A stretch of DNA of 9,967 nucleotides, from contig JAGXHB010000049.1 of assembly GCA_024636425.1 (NCBI GenBank), positions 1 through 9,967 on the forward strand, written 5' to 3'. A model generated the notes under the pieces. The model had not been told where the DNA came from. It worked only from the letters and a program-made list of their open reading frames with translations, and ran no database searches. How positions within the stretch are numbered: the stretch's first letter is position 1; every line of letters starts with the position of its first letter. Shown here piece by piece: positions 7,099 to 9,967 of this stretch. The stretch is from Roseobacter sp. (GTDB lineage Bacteria; Pseudomonadota; Alphaproteobacteria; Rhodobacterales; Rhodobacteraceae). Position numbers and translations under genes: made by a program.

Positions 7099-7127
7099 AA
7101 GACTCCGGGTTTGCTGGTCGGGGTCTT
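7099..7127 (+). terminator. Hairpin after aroC, possible terminator
   Basis: AAGACTCCG (7099-7107) pairs with CGGGGTCTT (7119-7127), giving a 9-bp stem with one G-U pair and an 11-base loop. A moderately T-rich tail follows (GTTCTTTC). It lies 41 bases past the aroC stop and before the next gene, so it probably ends the aroC transcript in part. The T tract is broken, so efficiency is uncertain. Confidence 0.45.
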
Positions 7128-7172
7128 GTTCTTTCAGTTCCTGTGGCGCATGCATTGCCCATGGCCGCTACC

Positions 7173-8138
7173 ATGACAGAAAACCGCCCCGGACGGGCCA
7201 TTGCCCTTAAACTGGGGGCTGTATTCCTGTTCACCGCGATGGCGGCAATCGTTAAAATCGCGACTGAGACAGTACCTGCGGGACAGGCCGTTTTCTTCCG
7301 GTCATTTTGTGCCTTTCCGATCATCATACTTTGGTTGTGGCAGCGCGGTGATCTGCGGCACGGGCTGAAACCGACCAATTTGATGGGCCACGTCTGGCGG
7401 GGTATTTTCGGCACCGTCGCCATGGGGCTGACCTTTGGCGGGCTTAGTCTCTTGCCGCTGCCCGAAGTGACCGCCATCGGCTATGCCACCCCGTTGTTCA
7501 CGGTCATCTTCGCGGCGATCTTTCTGGGCGAACGGCTGCGTCTGTTTCGCCTGACGGCTGTGGCGGTCGGGCTTGTTGGCGTGCTGATCGTGCTTTTCCC
7601 GCGTTTTACCGTTGACGGGGACAGTGTATCACAACTGGCGACGATCGGTGCGGTAATGGTGCTTGGCGCGTCGATCATGCGGGCTCTGGTGCAGATCCAT
7701 GTGCGCCGTCTGGTGCAGACAGACAGCACCGCTGCAATCGTGTTTTTCTTTTCGCTAACGGCAACAGTTCTTTCCTTTCTGACGCTGCCCCTTGGCGTTT
7801 TGCTTCCCTGGCCCGCGCTCGCCTGGATTTCGCCGGCGCCCCATATTCTGGGTTTGATGGTGCTGTCTGGACTGGTGGGCGGGGTCGCGCAGATCATGAT
7901 CACGGCGTCGTTCCGTTTCGGGCCGGTGTCGATGCTGGCCCCGTTCGATTATGCGTCGATGATTTTTGCGACTGTCATCGGTTTCGTTCTCTTTGCCGAA
8001 GTGCCGACCCCCGCGATTCTGATCGGGGCGGGGTTGGTGATGACGGGCGGCGTGCTGATCATCTGGCGCGAACGGCAACTGGGATTGGACCGTTCGAAAT
8101 CGAAGGCCGTGAGCCCCCCGCAAGGCACCCCGAGCTAG
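7173..8138 (+). CDS. EamA/DMT-family transporter
   Basis: A 10-TM inner-membrane protein of the drug/metabolite transporter superfamily, 321 residues from this start. Two EamA repeats are visible. The first covers about 7-143, beginning 'GRAIALKLGAVFLFTAMAAIVKIA' and containing 'VPAGQAVFFRSF' and 'LPLPEVTAIGYATPLFTVIFAAIFLGERL'. The second covers about 156-298, containing 'SFRFGPVSMLAPFDYASMIFATVIGFVLFAEVPT'. The C-terminal tail is short and polar. Such proteins export or import small metabolites, and the substrate cannot be predicted. Three starts are in frame: GTG 7143, ATG 7161 and ATG 7173, none with a convincing Shine-Dalgarno. I prefer 7173 because 'MTENRP' resembles relatives' N-termini as I remember them. 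It follows aroC in the same direction after a possible terminator, so co-transcription is uncertain. Confidence 0.9.
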   Translation: MTENRPGRAIALKLGAVFLFTAMAAIVKIATETVPAGQAVFFRSFCAFPIIILWLWQRGDLRHGLKPTNLMGHVWRGIFGTVAMGLTFGGLSLLPLPEVTAIGYATPLFTVIFAAIFLGERLRLFRLTAVAVGLVGVLIVLFPRFTVDGDSVSQLATIGAVMVLGASIMRALVQIHVRRLVQTDSTAAIVFFFSLTATVLSFLTLPLGVLLPWPALAWISPAPHILGLMVLSGLVGGVAQIMITASFRFGPVSMLAPFDYASMIFATVIGFVLFAEVPTPAILIGAGLVMTGGVLIIWRERQLGLDRSKSKAVSPPQGTPS

Positions 8139-8234
8139 GCAGCACGCAGAGCTGAAACCTCTCGCGCACGGGAAGAATCGTGTTAGCGTGATGTTTTAAC
8201 TGTGCGGAATCGTCGGTCAAGAACGGTCCGCGCC

Positions 8235-8250
8235 TTATCTGGGAGGATAA
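8235..8250 (+). promoter_or_regulatory. Cyclase gene RBS inside a small inverted repeat
   Basis: GGGAGG (8241-8246), 8 bases before ATG 8255, is a strong Shine-Dalgarno that fixes the start. It is flanked by TTATC (8235-8239) and GATAA (8246-8250), which could form a weak 5-bp stem with most of the Shine-Dalgarno in the loop. The rest of the 116-base gap before this gene (8139-8254) shows no clear promoter or terminator. Confidence 0.6.
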
Positions 8251-8254
8251 AATC

Positions 8255-9199
8255 ATGACTTTCAAACCAGTGATCGCGGCCCTTGCCTTGGGCTTTGCCG
8301 CCAGCGGTGCGCTTGCGCAGGATTGCACCCCGTCGAAATGGGGGGAGGACGATCAAATGGGGTCGGCAAACCTTGTCAGCACCGAACGGACGCTTGAGGC
8401 AGCCAAGCTTATCAAGGAGGGCAAATCCATGCCGCTGGGTATTGTCATCGGCCCGGACACCCCGGCCTTTCCGCCTCGGTCGCTGAACCTGCAGATCGTT
8501 CAGCCGAACCAGCAGGGCGGGCAGAAACTGTCGGGTTTCGGCTATGAGGGGAACTACAACGACGACATCATCCAGACATGGATCGGGATCGGATCGCAAT
8601 TGGATGGTCTGGGCCATCTGGGCGAAAACGGCATGTACTACAACTGTCTCGATGAAAAAGAGATTTCGGAGATCGGCGGTCTGACCAAGCTTGGCACACA
8701 CGCCGTGCCGCCGCTGGTCGCACGGGCCGTTATCGTCGATATGGCCAAGCATTTCGGCAAGGACACCATGGATGCCGGCGAACATTTCGGCGAGGCCGAC
8801 ATCAAGGCCGCGATGGACGCGCAGAATGTCACGGTGAACGAGGGTGACATCGTGCTGTTTCACACTGGCTGGACCGATGGCATGCTGGAGAGCGAACCCG
8901 GAACCTGGGGATCGTCCGAACCGGGGCTGAACAACGAAGGTGCGGTCTACATGGCCTCCATGAACCCGATGGCCGTGGGTGCCGATACCTGGGGTCTCGA
9001 GGCGATCCCGCCCAAGGAGGGCGACAAGGTGTTTTACGGTCACGTGACGCTGCTGAAAGACAACGGCATCTATATTCTGGAAACCATGAACACCGGCCCG
9101 CTGGTGCGCGAAGGCGTTCAGGAGTTCATGTTCGTGCTGGGCCAGCCCCTGATCAAGGGGACCGTGCAGGCGATGATCAACCCGGTCGCGCTCTACTGA
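8255..9199 (+). CDS. Exported cyclase-family hydrolase
   Basis: A 314-residue protein of the cyclase family (relatives include kynurenine formamidase and isatin hydrolase, metal-dependent amide or ring hydrolases). Residues 1-21 form a Sec signal peptide ending SGALA, so it should act in the periplasm. Family landmarks are 'DDIIQTWIGIGSQLDGLGHLG' (103-123), 'PPLVARAVIVD' (152-162), 'VNEGDIVLFHTGWTD' (194-208), 'PGLNNEGAVYMA' (223-234), 'VGADTWGLEAIP' (241-252) and 'GIYILETMNT' (271-280). In the canonical motif HxGTHxDxPxH, the Asp (D117) and last His (H121) are kept, but the first His aligns with G111 and the second with Q115. Either the metal site differs or this is a specialised subfamily; the substrate is unknown. 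The gene has its own Shine-Dalgarno and ends at a strong inverted repeat, so it may be a single-gene transcript. Confidence 0.88.
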   Translation: MTFKPVIAALALGFAASGALAQDCTPSKWGEDDQMGSANLVSTERTLEAAKLIKEGKSMPLGIVIGPDTPAFPPRSLNLQIVQPNQQGGQKLSGFGYEGNYNDDIIQTWIGIGSQLDGLGHLGENGMYYNCLDEKEISEIGGLTKLGTHAVPPLVARAVIVDMAKHFGKDTMDAGEHFGEADIKAAMDAQNVTVNEGDIVLFHTGWTDGMLESEPGTWGSSEPGLNNEGAVYMASMNPMAVGADTWGLEAIPPKEGDKVFYGHVTLLKDNGIYILETMNTGPLVREGVQEFMFVLGQPLIKGTVQAMINPVALY

Positions 9200-9204
9200 A
9201 ACGC

Positions 9205-9235
9205 GAAACGGCGCGGGGGTGACCCGCGCCGTTTC
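9205..9235. terminator. Perfect inverted repeat between convergent genes
   Basis: GAAACGGCGCGGG (9205-9217) and its exact complement at 9223-9235 form a 13-bp perfect stem with a 5-base loop. It begins 6 bases past the cyclase-gene stop and lies between that gene and the convergent ilvE, so it probably serves both directions. Neither side has a clean T tract (the left arm gives only TTTC going leftward), so it may act as a 3'-end stabiliser or need Rho. Confidence 0.7.
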
Positions 9236-9247
9236 CAATCTAGCGTG

Positions 9248-9262
9248 TGGGGTGAAACCCCA
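9248..9262 (-). terminator. Small hairpin just after ilvE
   Basis: TGGGGT (9248-9253) and ACCCCA (9257-9262) form a perfect 6-bp stem with a 3-base loop, two bases beyond the ilvE stop. There is no T tract on either strand. It probably works with the larger repeat at 9205-9235 as the 3' end of the ilvE transcript. Confidence 0.35.
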
Positions 9263-9264
9263 GC

Positions 9265-9967
9265 CTACGTGCGGACGAGCTTTTCGTAGCTTTCCGAAAT
9301 GTCTCGGGTCAGCGCGCCAACCTCGAAGGTGTAATCTGCAATCTGGCCCACCGGCGTGACTTCGGCGGCGGTGCCGGTCAGCCAGCACTGCTCGAAGCCT
9401 TCAAGCTCTTCCGGCATGATGCGGCGTTCATGGACGGTCAGACCCTTTTCCTTGAGCATACCGATGACGGTCTGGCGGGTCAGACCGTTGAGGAAGCAAT
9501 CGGCAAGCGGCGTGTGCACTTCGCCATCCTTGACGAAAAAGATGTTGGCACCCGTCGCCTCGGCCACGTAGCCGCGGTAGTCCATAAAGAGCGAATCCGA
9601 ACAGCCTTTGGCTTCGGCAGTATGCTTGGACATGGTGCAGATCATGTAGAGACCGGCGGCCTTGGCGTGCACAGGGATCGTTTCCGGCGAGGGACGCTTC
9701 CATTTCGAGATGTCGAGCTTGGCACCCTTCATCTTGGCATCGCCGTAGTAGTTGCCCCATTCCCAGCCGGCGATCGCCAGACGCACAGGGTTGCGCGCGG
9801 CGGATACGCCCATATCAGGGCCTGCACCGCGCCACGCCACCGCACGGACATAGGCATCCGTCCAACCGTTGGCCTGAAGCATTTCGTATTTCGCAGCTTC
9901 GATTTCATCGACCGTGTAGGGGATTTCGAAATCAAGGTATTGCGCCGATTTGCGCAGCCGTTCCGAA
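9265..9967 (-). CDS. ilvE: Branched-chain aminotransferase IlvE, N-terminus cut
   Basis: A PLP-dependent class IV aminotransferase that interconverts Leu/Ile/Val and their 2-keto acids with glutamate, acting last in their synthesis. The frame is open to the window end; 233 residues are visible, and roughly 50-60 N-terminal residues are missing for a family member of about 290. Visible landmarks, numbered from the cut edge, are 'HAKAAGLYM' with the presumed PLP lysine K102, 'YVAEATGANIFFV' with E136 at the expected 34-residue distance, 'LNGLTRQTVIGML' and 'LTGTAAEVTPVGQI'. These fit BCAT better than D-amino-acid transaminase or aminodeoxychorismate lyase, which belong to the same class. The stop is TAG at 9265-9267. 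It converges on the cyclase-family gene with 65 bases between, filled by two hairpins. Confidence 0.93.
   Translation of the reverse strand, partial: SERLRKSAQYLDFEIPYTVDEIEAAKYEMLQANGWTDAYVRAVAWRGAGPDMGVSAARNPVRLAIAGWEWGNYYGDAKMKGAKLDISKWKRPSPETIPVHAKAAGLYMICTMSKHTAEAKGCSDSLFMDYRGYVAEATGANIFFVKDGEVHTPLADCFLNGLTRQTVIGMLKEKGLTVHERRIMPEELEGFEQCWLTGTAAEVTPVGQIADYTFEVGALTRDISESYEKLVRT

Noticed and set aside
8183..9388. 401-residue open frame on the minus strand, opposite the cyclase gene
   Set aside because: It is antisense to a gene with signal peptide, Shine-Dalgarno and family motifs; its composition (many His, Arg, Gln) is typical of a shadow frame in GC-rich DNA, and it runs through the strong inverted repeat into ilvE.
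1..9967. Mobile element, CRISPR array, defence or secretion system
   Set aside because: No transposase, integrase, repeat-spacer pattern, toxin-antitoxin pair or system-specific gene was seen; all eight genes belong to common chromosomal families.

Overview
The window looks like ordinary chromosomal DNA from an alphaproteobacterium, most likely a Rhodobacterales (roseobacter-type) species. The basis is GC-rich coding sequence, tightly packed genes and the protein families present; no 16S or other marker gene confirms this. I see no insertion sequence, phage gene, CRISPR array, tRNA or rRNA. Eight protein genes fill nearly the whole window, and the first and last run off its edges.

Left block, plus strand (1-2543): a GT4-type glycosyltransferase (5' end missing), an atypical short-chain dehydrogenase of the YeeZ type, and an ExoD-family membrane protein. 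The genes are 4 bases apart and then overlapping, so they are probably co-transcribed. Two of the three families suggest envelope or exopolysaccharide work. This block meets the next one tail to tail with no spacer.

Middle block, minus strand (2544-5861): thiB-thiP-thiQ, a complete thiamine/TPP ABC importer (periplasmic binding protein, fused permease, ATPase), with each gene overlapping the next. A TPP riboswitch lies just upstream of thiB. Its linker can fold into a hairpin covering the thiB Shine-Dalgarno, so I infer that intracellular TPP shuts down import at translation.

Right block (5862-9967): aroC (chorismate synthase) is transcribed divergently from thiBPQ. It is followed by a hairpin, an EamA/DMT-type 10-TM transporter, and a Sec-exported cyclase-family hydrolase whose metal-binding motif is altered. 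A perfect 13-bp inverted repeat separates the cyclase from a convergent branched-chain aminotransferase (ilvE) that is cut by the window end.

I did not find an undescribed multi-gene system. The points most worth checking are the TPP riboswitch expression platform, the exported cyclase with its non-canonical metal site, and the glycosyltransferase linked to exoD.
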